Shown here in pieces: positions 17,009-25,490 of a stretch of DNA of 55,392 bases (the stretch's first letter is position 1; every line of letters begins with the position of its first letter). The stretch spans positions 1 to 55,392 of the forward strand of contig CAIKWZ010000034.1 of the NCBI GenBank assembly GCA_903831255.1, written 5' to 3'. The notes under the pieces were generated by a model that did no database searches, was not told the origin of the DNA, and saw nothing but the letters and a program-made list of their open reading frames with translations. This DNA comes from an uncultured Alphaproteobacteria bacterium. Its GTDB lineage: Bacteria; Pseudomonadota; Alphaproteobacteria; Caulobacterales; Hyphomonadaceae. Both the position numbers and the translations under genes were made by a program.

Positions 17009-18595
17009 TCAGGCCTGAGCGAGGACGGATGACCCGGCTTCGACGGCAAGGCGGATCCGGGTGCTCACAGAGCCTCCGGGCGTCGAGACGCGGTCGAGAA
17101 CCCGGAAGGAGGCGGTCCAGGCCTGCTTTGAGACATCGCACACCAGATAGCCGCGCTGAGTGTTGATGAACTTGAGCTGCGGATTGACGCTGAGAACCGC
17201 CTCGGCGTTGGCCGAGCGATCCTGTCCGTCGCCACCGGAGGCGATCGATGTGGAGACGAACTCAACGCCGATCGGGCGCGCCTGAGGCGACCGGCCGTCG
17301 AGGTGAAGTTCTCCGGCATAGTTGATGTGCTCGTCGCCTGTGAGCACGATCGGGTTGGCGATCCGCCGGTTGCGGAGATGCGAGAGCAGCCGACCGCGCG
17401 GCGCACGATAGCCCGCCCAGCTGTCGACATTGTATCGAAGATCGGGACCCGGATCGCGGTCGAGATCCATCACCATCATCTGCTGGGCGATCACGTTCCA
17501 GCGGGCCTTTGAGGCCGAGAGGCCTCTGAACAGCCAGGTTTCCTGCTCGCGCCCCATGAACTGGGCCTCGGGCGAGGAAACGTCTGTACACCCCGCTGAT
17601 CGATCATTGCAGGGCTGGTCTGACCGGTACTGACGCGTATCGAGGAAGTTGAGCTCCATGAGATCGCCATACTGTGCGCGGCGATAGATCTGGATCGCCG
17701 AGCCGACGGGAAGCGAACTCAGTCTGAGCGGCATGTGCTCGTAATAAGCCTGGGCCGCCGCCTGACGCCGGAAGGCGAAGAGCCCCTCGGGCGTTCCCTT
17801 CTCGTCAAAGGCCGAGGCCCAGTTATTGTCGGTCTCGTGATCGTCCCAGACGACGAACCATGAATGCGCCGCATGCGCCGCCTGAAGGTCGGGATCCATC
17901 TTGTACTGGGCGTATCGGCGCCGATAGTCGTCGACACTGTAGATCTCTCCGCCGAAGTGCGAACGAACCGGTCCGGACCCGTTCGCCGCGGGCGGTCTGC
18001 CTGCGTTTTCGTAGATGTAGTCCCCGTAGCAGAAGACGAAGTCGAGATCTTCGGCGGCGAGATGCCTGTAGGCCGTGAAATACCCGCTCTCATAGCTCTG
18101 GCAGCCGGCGACGCCGAAGCGAGCGGAGGCGAGGACCGATCCTGCGGCCGGCGCGGTCTTTGCGCGGCCGGCGGGGCTCTGCACGCCTCCTGCGGTGAAG
18201 CGGTAAAAGTAATGCCGGCCCGGACGAAGCCCGTTCAGCTCGACATGGACCGAGTGAGCGAGATTGGGCGAAGCGAGGGTCGTGCCTGAGCGGGCGATGA
18301 CCGAAAACGTCTCATCCTCAGCGACCTCGTAGGCGACCTCTACCGGGGCGCTCGGCATCCCGCACCCGATCTCGAATGGCTCGGGCGCGAGGCGTGTCCA
18401 GATCACGAAGCCGTCCGGAGAGGGATCGCCGGATGCGATCCCCAGTGTGAAGGGCGTTTTCGAGAAGGAGACCGGGCTTGCCGTCTGGGAGAGGGCGACG
18501 GACGGGAGAATAAAAAGGCCCGCGCCCGCGCCGAATGCGCGCATGAGGGCGCGGCGCGTGAAGGCCGCCTGGTCGGGGGTCATCGTGCGGATCAT
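17009..18595 (-). CDS. phoD: PhoD-like alkaline phosphatase, Tat-exported
   Basis: A 528-aa PhoD-family phosphodiesterase/phosphomonoesterase. The N-terminus carries a twin-arginine signal (FTRRALMRAF) with cleavage near ALS. An immunoglobulin-like N-terminal domain (LGIASGDPSPDGFVIWTRL) precedes the metallophosphatase core with GVAGCQSYESGYF, CYGDYIYE, WDDHETDNNW and TGDEHINY, all metal-ligand motifs of the family. It should release phosphate from organic esters in the periplasm or outside, using Fe/Ca. No Pho-box-like repeat was recognised upstream. It stands alone, divergent from the CoA-transferase gene. Confidence 0.9.
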   Translation of the reverse strand: MIRTMTPDQAAFTRRALMRAFGAGAGLFILPSVALSQTASPVSFSKTPFTLGIASGDPSPDGFVIWTRLAPEPFEIGCGMPSAPVEVAYEVAEDETFSVIARSGTTLASPNLAHSVHVELNGLRPGRHYFYRFTAGGVQSPAGRAKTAPAAGSVLASARFGVAGCQSYESGYFTAYRHLAAEDLDFVFCYGDYIYENAGRPPAANGSGPVRSHFGGEIYSVDDYRRRYAQYKMDPDLQAAHAAHSWFVVWDDHETDNNWASAFDEKGTPEGLFAFRRQAAAQAYYEHMPLRLSSLPVGSAIQIYRRAQYGDLMELNFLDTRQYRSDQPCNDRSAGCTDVSSPEAQFMGREQETWLFRGLSASKARWNVIAQQMMVMDLDRDPGPDLRYNVDSWAGYRAPRGRLLSHLRNRRIANPIVLTGDEHINYAGELHLDGRSPQARPIGVEFVSTSIASGGDGQDRSANAEAVLSVNPQLKFINTQRGYLVCDVSKQAWTASFRVLDRVSTPGGSVSTRIRLAVEAGSSVLAQA

Positions 18596-18717
18596 GTGTC
18601 GTCTCCCTGGGGTCGGCTTGCATCACTCTATCGCGTTGCGTGTCAGAGCCCTATGACACCTGTGTGACGATCACCCTCCACTGTGTGACGCAGGGGCAGG
18701 CAAGACGGACGACGACA

Positions 18718-19914
18718 ATGATATTCAAGGATCTTCTGGTCATTGACTGCGCCAGCTATATCGCCGGCCCGGCCGCGGCCACCATGCTCTCGGATTACGG
18801 CGCCCGCGTCATCAAGGTTGAGCCTCCGGGAGAGGGCGATTCGTACAGGAAGCTCATCACGCTTCTGCCGGGAGAGGCCAATGAGAACTTTTACTGGGTT
18901 CTCGACAGCCGCAACAAGGAGAGCCTGGCTCTCGATCTCAAGCGGCCCGAGGCCCGCGAGGCGCTTGCCCGACTGATCCGGCGGGCCGACGTGTTCATCA
19001 CCAATTTTCCGGGGCCTATACGCGAGCGCCTCGGGATCACCGCCCGGGATCTTACGGGTCTTAATCCGCGTTTGATCTACGCCTCGCTCACGCCCTATGG
19101 AGAGGTGGGACCGGAGAAGGATCGCACCGCCTACGACACCACAGCCTGGTGGGGTCGATCGGGACTGATGGACATGGTTCGTCCAGGTCCGGAGGCTGAG
19201 CACGCCACGACCACGCCCGGTATGGGAGATCACCCGACGGCCGTCAGTCTGTTTGCGGGCATCGTGACGGCCCTTTACCGTCGTCAGATGACCGGGGAAG
19301 GAGGCATGGTCTCGACCTCGCTTCTCGCCAACGGCTTATGGTCCAACTCGGCCTACATTCAGGCGGCGCTGTGCGGTGTGGAGGTGCCCCCGCGAAAGCC
19401 GAGGGGACAGAGAAATCCCATTCAGGAAGTCTACACGACACGCGACGGGCGTCAGTTCGTTCTGGTGTCGGTCAATTTCGAGCGGGAGTTTCCGCTTCTT
19501 CTGACCGCGATTGAGCGCGCCGAGTGGGCGCTTGATCCCCGTTTCGCCACCCCGGACGCCCGGCTCGCCCATGCGGGGCTGATGGTCGGTCTGCTCGAGG
19601 ATATCTTCGCGCGTCGCGACTGGCCGGACTGGCGCGACCGGTTCACAGAGGCCGGGGTCACCTTCGGACTGATCGGACGCACACGCGACCATGAACATGA
19701 TGAGCAGATCCTCGCCAACGATTTCCTGCCGGCATTCTCAGACCGCCCTCATCTGAGAACCGTCGCCAATCCGGTGCAGGTCTCCGGTCTTGAGAAGGTC
19801 ACTCCGCGCATGGCTCCCGATGTGGGCGCCCACTCGCGCAGCATCCTGACGGAACTGGGATTGAGCGAGGAGGATATCCTGGCGATCCTGGGGAGGGGCG
19901 CCGGATTGCCCTAG
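18718..19914 (+). CDS. Class III CoA-transferase (CaiB/BaiF family)
   Basis: This 398-aa enzyme moves CoA between acids. The N-terminus (DCASYIAGPAAATMLSDYGA, then VIKVEPPGEGD) and SRNKESLALDLKRPEAREAL are standard family signatures. The likely catalytic Asp is Asp140 in AYDTTAWWG. ATG 18718 is preferred over a start 78 bases upstream because the homologous region begins right there. It is isolated, with a 740-base gene-poor stretch downstream. The acid it activates is unknown; nearby acyl-CoA enzymes suggest a catabolic role. Confidence 0.9.
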   Translation: MIFKDLLVIDCASYIAGPAAATMLSDYGARVIKVEPPGEGDSYRKLITLLPGEANENFYWVLDSRNKESLALDLKRPEAREALARLIRRADVFITNFPGPIRERLGITARDLTGLNPRLIYASLTPYGEVGPEKDRTAYDTTAWWGRSGLMDMVRPGPEAEHATTTPGMGDHPTAVSLFAGIVTALYRRQMTGEGGMVSTSLLANGLWSNSAYIQAALCGVEVPPRKPRGQRNPIQEVYTTRDGRQFVLVSVNFEREFPLLLTAIERAEWALDPRFATPDARLAHAGLMVGLLEDIFARRDWPDWRDRFTEAGVTFGLIGRTRDHEHDEQILANDFLPAFSDRPHLRTVANPVQVSGLEKVTPRMAPDVGAHSRSILTELGLSEEDILAILGRGAGLP

Positions 19915-20492
19915 GAAGAGAGCTGCTTGTCAGGGACGCCTTGCCGTCCTCATCCGGCCCGGAGCCGCATTCCTGGCATGCTCCTTAGAGCAACCGCGCT
20001 TGTGAAGACGCTTGCGACTCTCGCTCGCTTTCGGCGCCAGGCTGCGGAGACTTCCCGGCGGCTTTCGCGCCCTCATTTACTTGAGCCGAGACTTACCCAT
20101 CAGCGAGGCCAGGATCGTTTCCGGGTATTGCGTGAGACCATGGTCCCCGCATGGCATTGGGTTAGAGCCTTCCGGTCGACCCAGAGGTTGGTCAGTAAAA
20201 ATCGAAAACCTACATGCATCGGTTCATCACTGACGAGAACCGTCGGTCAGGCGTCGAGGGCGTCATACAGACCATGGTCAGCGTGTCGATCCTGATGTCT
20301 CAGGAAGCGTCAAGACTGATCCTGACGGAGATGGCCATGAGGAGTGTCATCCGCGAGACGTTCTCGTCTCAAGATGCCTGACCGACGATTTCCGCGGCAG
20401 TCGTTGCGTCAATCTCCAATCTGACACAACGCGCGCGTATTGCCGGGGCGTCGACCCTCGTCACAGGCTCTTGTCCAATTCATCGCAGGGCC
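19915..20492. other. Gene-poor stretch after CoA-transferase
   Basis: Only short frames without recognisable motifs are seen on either strand, and base composition is more mixed than in the flanking genes. It leads into the epoxide-hydrolase-like remnant, so it may be decayed coding DNA. No tRNA or insertion-sequence end was found. Confidence 0.4.
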
Positions 20493-20652
20493 ATGATCGA
20501 TCAGATGGTGTGTGTTGAACGCCTTGATCGTCACCGGCTCAGCGTTCGCTGGGTCGAGCCGCCGTCGGTCGGCGTCTTCGAAGTTCACGAGGGACAGATC
20601 ACGCTTTGGCGCGACCATCTCAATGGGCCGACCATCCTCGATGTCTGGACGA
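20493..20652 (+). pseudogene. Remnant of limonene-1,2-epoxide hydrolase-like (SnoaL-fold) gene
   Basis: The frame from ATG 20493 reads MIDQMVCVERLDRHRL, then VEPPSVGVFEVHEGQITLWRDH. VGVFEV(x)(x)G(x)ITLWRD(Y/H) is the signature of limonene-1,2-epoxide hydrolase family proteins, and ERLDRH matches the conserved ERxDRF with its catalytic Asp/Arg region. The frame then continues into unrelated sequence, and no N-terminal half is recognisable upstream, so only about 50 residues of a roughly 130-residue protein survive. It reads convergently towards the carboxylase gene. A short functional protein is unlikely. Confidence 0.5.
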
Positions 20653-20655
20653 GGC

Positions 20656-20680
20656 GAGACAGGCCTCCTGCTCCTGTCTC
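20656..20680 (-). terminator. Hairpin downstream of acyl-CoA carboxylase gene
   Basis: GAGACAGG and CCTGTCTC form a perfect eight-base-pair stem with a nine-base loop, 14 bases beyond the carboxylase stop codon. No T-run is seen. The position supports a transcription end for the minus-strand gene. Confidence 0.45.
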
Positions 20681-20693
20681 ACATGATGGCGGA

Positions 20694-23600
20694 CTACCAG
20701 GTATCGATGTTCGGCCGCTTCTTTCCGGTCCTGTGGACTGGAGGAGGCAGGGCTGAAAGCGCCCCGAGAATGTAGCGCCGCGTTTCGGCAGGGTCGATCA
20801 CATCGTCCAGTTCAAAGTGGGAGGCCATGTTAACCGCCTTGCCCCGCTCATAGGACTGCGCCACCATTTTGTCGAAAGCGGCCTTGCGCTCTGCGAGATC
20901 TTCGATCGCTTCGAGTTCCTTGCGGAAGCCCAGCTTGACAGCGCCTTCGAGACCCATCCCTCCGAATTCGCCCGTCGGCCATGTCAGGGTGAACAGAGGC
21001 GTCTTGAAACTGCCGCCAGCCATCGCCTGAGCTCCGAGGCCATAGGCCTTCCGGATCACAACCGACATCAGAGGCGTACTGAGATTCGCTCCCGTCACCA
21101 TCAGGCGGCAGGCGTGGCGAACGAGCGCCGTGCGCTCGATTTCCGGCCCCACCATGATGCCGGGGCAGTCTATGAGGGTCAGGATCGGGATGTCGAAAGC
21201 GTCACACAGCTGCATGAACCTCGCCGCTTTATCCGCTCCCGGCGTATCTATGGCGCCGGAGAGATGGCCCGGATTATTGGCCACCACGCCCACCGGACGT
21301 CCTTCGATGCGAATGAGCGAGGTGATGATGCCCGCGCCCCAGCCGCGTCTGAGCTCAAGGATTGAGTCGATGTCGGCGATCCCCTCAATCACCAGTCTCA
21401 TGTCGTAGTAACGCAGGCGGTTCTCCGGCACGACCCTGCGGAGATTGCGGGCATCCGGCGCGCTCCAGGTCGCGAGGGGGCCCTGGAAATAGGACAGATA
21501 GCGACGCGCCGCGTCGACCGCCTCGGCTTCATCCTTCACGGCGATGTCGACGACGCCGTTGGCGACCTGAACCTCGAGAGGGCCTACCTCCTCAGGCGTG
21601 AAGACGCCAAGACCGCCTCCCTCAATCATCGCCGGACCGCCTACGCCGATGTTCGACCCTTCGGTGGCGATGATGACGTCGCAGCATCCCAAAAGAACCG
21701 CATTGCCGGCGAAGCACCTGCCGGTGGTGACGCCCACCAGCGGAGCGAGGCCGGAGAGGCGCGCGAAATAATTGAAGGCGAGGCAGTCGAGGCCGGCGAC
21801 GCCCATCACGTCGGTGTCGCCAGGGCGTCCGCCTCCGCCTTCGGCGAACAGGATGACGGGCAGGCGGTGGCGTTCGGCGATCTCGAACATCCGGTCCTTC
21901 TTCTCGTGGTTCTTCTTCCCCTGCGTTCCGGCGAGAACCATGTAGTCATAGCTCATCGCCATCACTCTCGAGCGCTCAGGCGGAAACTGCGCTCCGTTCA
22001 CATGTCCGAGGCCGCAGACCATGCCGTCGCCGGTGGTGTTGGCGATCAGATCCTCAAGGGTGCGACGCCGTCGCTGGGCGGCGATCACCACCGATCCGTA
22101 CTCCACAAAGGATCCCTCATCGCAGAGATCGGCGATGTTTTCCCTTGCCGTCCGTCGTCCGGTCCGGCGCCGTCTGGCGACCGCCTCGGGACGATTTTCG
22201 TCGTGACCGGCCGCTCGTCGCGCCAGGGCTTCGGCAAGGTCCGGTCGGATGCGGTCGGGATCTTCCGCCTGTGTCAGAGCCTGGTCAGGAGCTGTGACCT
22301 CCTGCGGGATGAGACGCAGGAGCCCATGCCCCTCGAAGATCGTGTCGCCTGGCGATGCGCCAAGCTGGCCGACCACGCCGCTGATCGCAGCGGTCACCTC
22401 ATGCTCCATCTTCATCGCTTCCATGACGGCGACGACGCGGCCTGCCCAGACCGGATCGCCTGGCCCGACGGACAGGCTGACGAGCGTGCCCTGCATGGGC
22501 GCTGTCAGCCAGTCGGGTCCGGCGCCCGAGGAGGCGGCAGGCGGCCGGCTTGCGCCGGGGGCGATGTCGGCGGAGGGCCGACGCCCATGTTTAAGAACGC
22601 CGAGGGGATCATCCGATCCTATCCGCGCTCCCGCTCTTTCCTGAGGTGTCTCCTCCGGCGCGGTCGGGGCGATCGCTACCTGGCTTTCCTGAACCAGCCG
22701 GGCTGCGATGCGGTCGATGAGAAGGGTATCGATACGGCCGCTGAGCACTTCCGGAGCGGAAAGGAGCGAACGGAGGAAAGCGATGTTGGTCGGCGTGCCC
22801 TCCAGACGGGTCTCGGACAGGGCCTGTCCGAGACGCTTCAGGGTCTCGGTCGGGTCCTCCCCGGGGTCGCGGACAATGACCTTTGCGATGAGGGGATCGT
22901 AGGCAGGCGATGTCTGATAGCCCGCGTAGGCGGCGGCGTCTGTGCGCACGCCCGGCCCTGAGGGCGCCTCCCAGACCGAGATCAGGCCTCCGCCAGGCCG
23001 GGCTGATCCGTCCGCCTGCATCGTTTCGAGATTGATCCTGGCCTGAATGGCGAAACCCTTCGCCTGCGACAGGCGCGCCGGTTTGAGGCCCAGAGATTTC
23101 AGGGACCGACCCTGCGCAAGGCCGATCTGAGCGGCGATCAGGTCAAGACCGAGGATCTCTTCCGTGACCGTGTGCTCGACCTGGATGCGCGCATTGCCTT
23201 CGATGAACACGAAGCGCCTGTTGTCGTCGAACACGAGGAACTCCATCGTGCCGACCCCGCGATAGGCGCTCGCCCGGCCCAGCTCGACCGCCGCCTCGTG
23301 CAGCTGCCCGCGAAGGGAGGCCGGCAGGAAGGGCGCCGGCGCTGTCTCGATCAGCTTCTGACGTCGTCGCTGGAGGGTGCACTCGCGATCCAGAAGATGA
23401 ATGACGCTGGTTCCGTCGCCCGCAATCTGGACTTCGATATGGCGCGCAGCGGGTATGATCTCCTCAACATAGAGGGCGCCGTTTCCGAAGGAGGCGATCG
23501 CCTCGGATGAGGCGCGTTCGAAGGCGTCCCTGAGCCCCGCTTCGGTGTCGATAACGCGCATGCCCCGACCGCCGCCTCCGGAGACAGCCTTCAGCATCAT

Positions 23601-24056
23601 GGATCGACCTGGCTCAAGGGAGCGTAAAAACCTCAGCGCCCCGTCCAGATCGACCGGACCCTCGCCTGCAGGCGTCGGGATCGAGCAGGCTGAGGCAAGG
23701 GCGCGCGCCCGGACTTTATCGCCGAACATGTCGAGGGTCTCTGGCGAGGGGCCAACGAAGACGAGGCCTGCCTCTGAGACAGCCCGGGCGAACGCCGCCG
23801 TTTCGCTCAGAAAGCCATAGCCGGGATGGACAAGATCGGCCCCGGATCGCTGCGCCGCCTGAACGAGAGATGTTATGTCCAGATAGGCCCGAGGCCCGCG
23901 TCCCTCGAGACGGACCGCGTCGTCCGCGCGTTGGACATGCAGGCTGTCCGCGTCGTCCTGTGGATAGACCGCCACGGTTTTCAGGCCGAGCTCTCGCGCG
24001 GCCCTGATGATCCGGATGGCGATTTCACCCCGGTTAGCCACGAGAAGTGTCGGCAT
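20694..24056 (-). CDS. Single-chain biotin-dependent acyl-CoA carboxylase (BC-BCCP-CT fusion)
   Basis: A 1120-aa fusion of all three parts of an acyl-CoA carboxylase. Biotin carboxylase (about 1-455) has LVANRGEIAIRI, ATP-grasp loop SGGGGRGM (159-166), RECTLQRRRQK and EGNARIQVEH. The biotinyl domain (about 515-585) has MEAMKMEH with the biotin acceptor Lys549. Carboxyltransferase (about 605-1120) contains TARENIADLCDEGSFVEYG and the oxyanion-type GG and GA loops of decarboxylase-fold subunits. Most bacteria split these into two or more proteins; single-chain long-chain acyl-CoA carboxylases with this order are known in Mycobacterium and Rhodopseudomonas. Substrate chain length is unpredictable. 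It carboxylates an acyl-CoA using ATP and bicarbonate in the cytoplasm. Confidence 0.93.
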   Translation of the reverse strand: MPTLLVANRGEIAIRIIRAARELGLKTVAVYPQDDADSLHVQRADDAVRLEGRGPRAYLDITSLVQAAQRSGADLVHPGYGFLSETAAFARAVSEAGLVFVGPSPETLDMFGDKVRARALASACSIPTPAGEGPVDLDGALRFLRSLEPGRSMMLKAVSGGGGRGMRVIDTEAGLRDAFERASSEAIASFGNGALYVEEIIPAARHIEVQIAGDGTSVIHLLDRECTLQRRRQKLIETAPAPFLPASLRGQLHEAAVELGRASAYRGVGTMEFLVFDDNRRFVFIEGNARIQVEHTVTEEILGLDLIAAQIGLAQGRSLKSLGLKPARLSQAKGFAIQARINLETMQADGSARPGGGLISVWEAPSGPGVRTDAAAYAGYQTSPAYDPLIAKVIVRDPGEDPTETLKRLGQALSETRLEGTPTNIAFLRSLLSAPEVLSGRIDTLLIDRIAARLVQESQVAIAPTAPEETPQERAGARIGSDDPLGVLKHGRRPSADIAPGASRPPAASSGAGPDWLTAPMQGTLVSLSVGPGDPVWAGRVVAVMEAMKMEHEVTAAISGVVGQLGASPGDTIFEGHGLLRLIPQEVTAPDQALTQAEDPDRIRPDLAEALARRAAGHDENRPEAVARRRRTGRRTARENIADLCDEGSFVEYGSVVIAAQRRRRTLEDLIANTTGDGMVCGLGHVNGAQFPPERSRVMAMSYDYMVLAGTQGKKNHEKKDRMFEIAERHRLPVILFAEGGGGRPGDTDVMGVAGLDCLAFNYFARLSGLAPLVGVTTGRCFAGNAVLLGCCDVIIATEGSNIGVGGPAMIEGGGLGVFTPEEVGPLEVQVANGVVDIAVKDEAEAVDAARRYLSYFQGPLATWSAPDARNLRRVVPENRLRYYDMRLVIEGIADIDSILELRRGWGAGIITSLIRIEGRPVGVVANNPGHLSGAIDTPGADKAARFMQLCDAFDIPILTLIDCPGIMVGPEIERTALVRHACRLMVTGANLSTPLMSVVIRKAYGLGAQAMAGGSFKTPLFTLTWPTGEFGGMGLEGAVKLGFRKELEAIEDLAERKAAFDKMVAQSYERGKAVNMASHFELDDVIDPAETRRYILGALSALPPPVHRTGKKRPNIDTW

Positions 24057-24199
24057 CGTCTTTCAGACCTGTTTCTGATGGTTCAGTCGCCGGCTCGGGG
24101 CTCGGACCTCAGCGGACTGTGATCGGGCCTGCCGCCTTGTCAATCGGGCGAGGGTCCCACGGGCGCGGACTGCAGAGGGCGGCGAGGGTCGATTGTGAG

Positions 24200-24228
24200 T
24201 TGCAAGCGCAGCCTTCGAGCCCCTATCG
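24200..24228 (+). promoter_or_regulatory. Putative sigma-70-type promoter of lipoprotein esterase gene
   Basis: TTGCAA at 24200-24205, a 17-base spacer, then CTATCG at 24223-24228. This resembles the alphaproteobacterial TTGACA/CTATAT pattern and lies about 80 bases upstream of the esterase ATG in a divergent intergenic region. Confidence 0.35.
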
Positions 24229-24310
24229 TGAGACTGAGGGCTGATCTTCCGACACAAGAATCGGGGGGGGCTGAGGGGCGTCTGCAGGACGCCGACGCGG
24301 GGAGGCGCAG

Positions 24311-25414
24311 ATGACGGATCGATCTCACGCCCTTGAGGGCGTCGCGGGCCTTATGCGGGCGGGGCTTGCCGGCCTGCTGGCGGCCGGGTGCGCTGCGACG
24401 ACGGCGCCGCAGGAGGCGGCTTCGTCGGACTTCTGGAGATGTCCGGCCGGATTTGAGGTTCGTGCGGGGCTGAACACCGGTTTTCCTCACGATGGCATGA
24501 TGCGGGCCTTCATTGTCGTTCCGCCGCGAGGCGGGACAGAGCCCGCACCGGTCTGGGTTCCGATGTCCGGAACCGTTGAATCTGCGAATGCTAATCTTTT
24601 CGCCGATGGCTCGGGAGCTAACGCCCGTCTGGCTGATCACGGGTTCATGGTGATCGGGCCTGTCCGGCAGTGCGCCAATCAGGATCCGGCGATCGGATTC
24701 AAGGCGTGTGACGGACTGGGATCGGACGGATGGAACTGGAAGCCGTGGAATGACGGGCGTGCGGCCGGAGAGGCGGGGCGCAAGTGGGAGAATGACGAGG
24801 GGCCGGATTCGCGCTTTTTCGAGGCGATGGTCCGGTGCGTCGGGGTCAGGTGGAAGCTGGACGCCTCGCGTCTCTATCTGGGCGGCATTTCCGCCGGCGG
24901 CACGGTCACCAACCGGGTGCTCACCTTCAACTCGGATTTCTGGGCGGGCGGCATGCCTCTGTCCGGGGAGTGGTATATCGGCGCCGACGACGGCCGTCGT
25001 CTCACCTTCGCCGAGGGGCGCGAAGCGGTCAGGGCTGCTCCCACCAAAATCCATCAGGGCCATATCGGTCCGACGCCGCTTCCACAGCGTCTCGATCCCA
25101 TGATTGTCCTGACCATGTGGGGGGGAGAGAAGGATCTCTGGGATTGCGGTCCGCCTCTGGGGCTCTGCTCGGATTACCGTCCCAGCACTCAGGCCGGATC
25201 GAACTATTTTTCGTCCATTCCCGGGGTCGTCCATATCGCCTGCACGGGGTCGCACGGTCATCGCTGGCCCTCGGTCAACCGCGACGCCTTCAATCTGTGG
25301 GCGCTCAGAACCCTGGCCTCCCATCCGAAGGGAAGCGATCCCAAGGATTTCGTGCTGACGGCGCCTCCTGAGGGTTATTCATGCAGGATCGGCCCTTACA
25401 TGGATCATTACTGA
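24311..25414 (+). CDS. Alpha/beta hydrolase lipoprotein, esterase/PHB-depolymerase-like
   Basis: A 367-aa protein with a lipoprotein signal ending LLAAGC (Cys27) and a nucleophile elbow GGISAGG (Ser194) placed as in poly(3-hydroxybutyrate) depolymerase-like and feruloyl-esterase-like hydrolases. The likely acid lies near WGGEKDLWDCG and the base is in TGSHGHRWP. Six Cys in the mature region (WRCPAG, VRQCAN, KACDG, WDCG, LCSD, IACTG) suggest disulfides, consistent with export. The substrate is unknown. A carboxylesterase gene follows on the same strand 76 bases later. Confidence 0.72.
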   Translation: MTDRSHALEGVAGLMRAGLAGLLAAGCAATTAPQEAASSDFWRCPAGFEVRAGLNTGFPHDGMMRAFIVVPPRGGTEPAPVWVPMSGTVESANANLFADGSGANARLADHGFMVIGPVRQCANQDPAIGFKACDGLGSDGWNWKPWNDGRAAGEAGRKWENDEGPDSRFFEAMVRCVGVRWKLDASRLYLGGISAGGTVTNRVLTFNSDFWAGGMPLSGEWYIGADDGRRLTFAEGREAVRAAPTKIHQGHIGPTPLPQRLDPMIVLTMWGGEKDLWDCGPPLGLCSDYRPSTQAGSNYFSSIPGVVHIACTGSHGHRWPSVNRDAFNLWALRTLASHPKGSDPKDFVLTAPPEGYSCRIGPYMDHY

Positions 25415-25490
25415 TTTCCGGTCGGGACGTGGGCGATTGAGGACTCGCTCCCAGGCTCCGATGAATGATCGAAGCGAAACGAGTTAGGGA

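Noticed and set aside
19927-20295. 122-aa frame after the CoA-transferase
   Set aside because: Low-complexity Arg-rich translation with no motif or ribosome site; not supportable as a gene.
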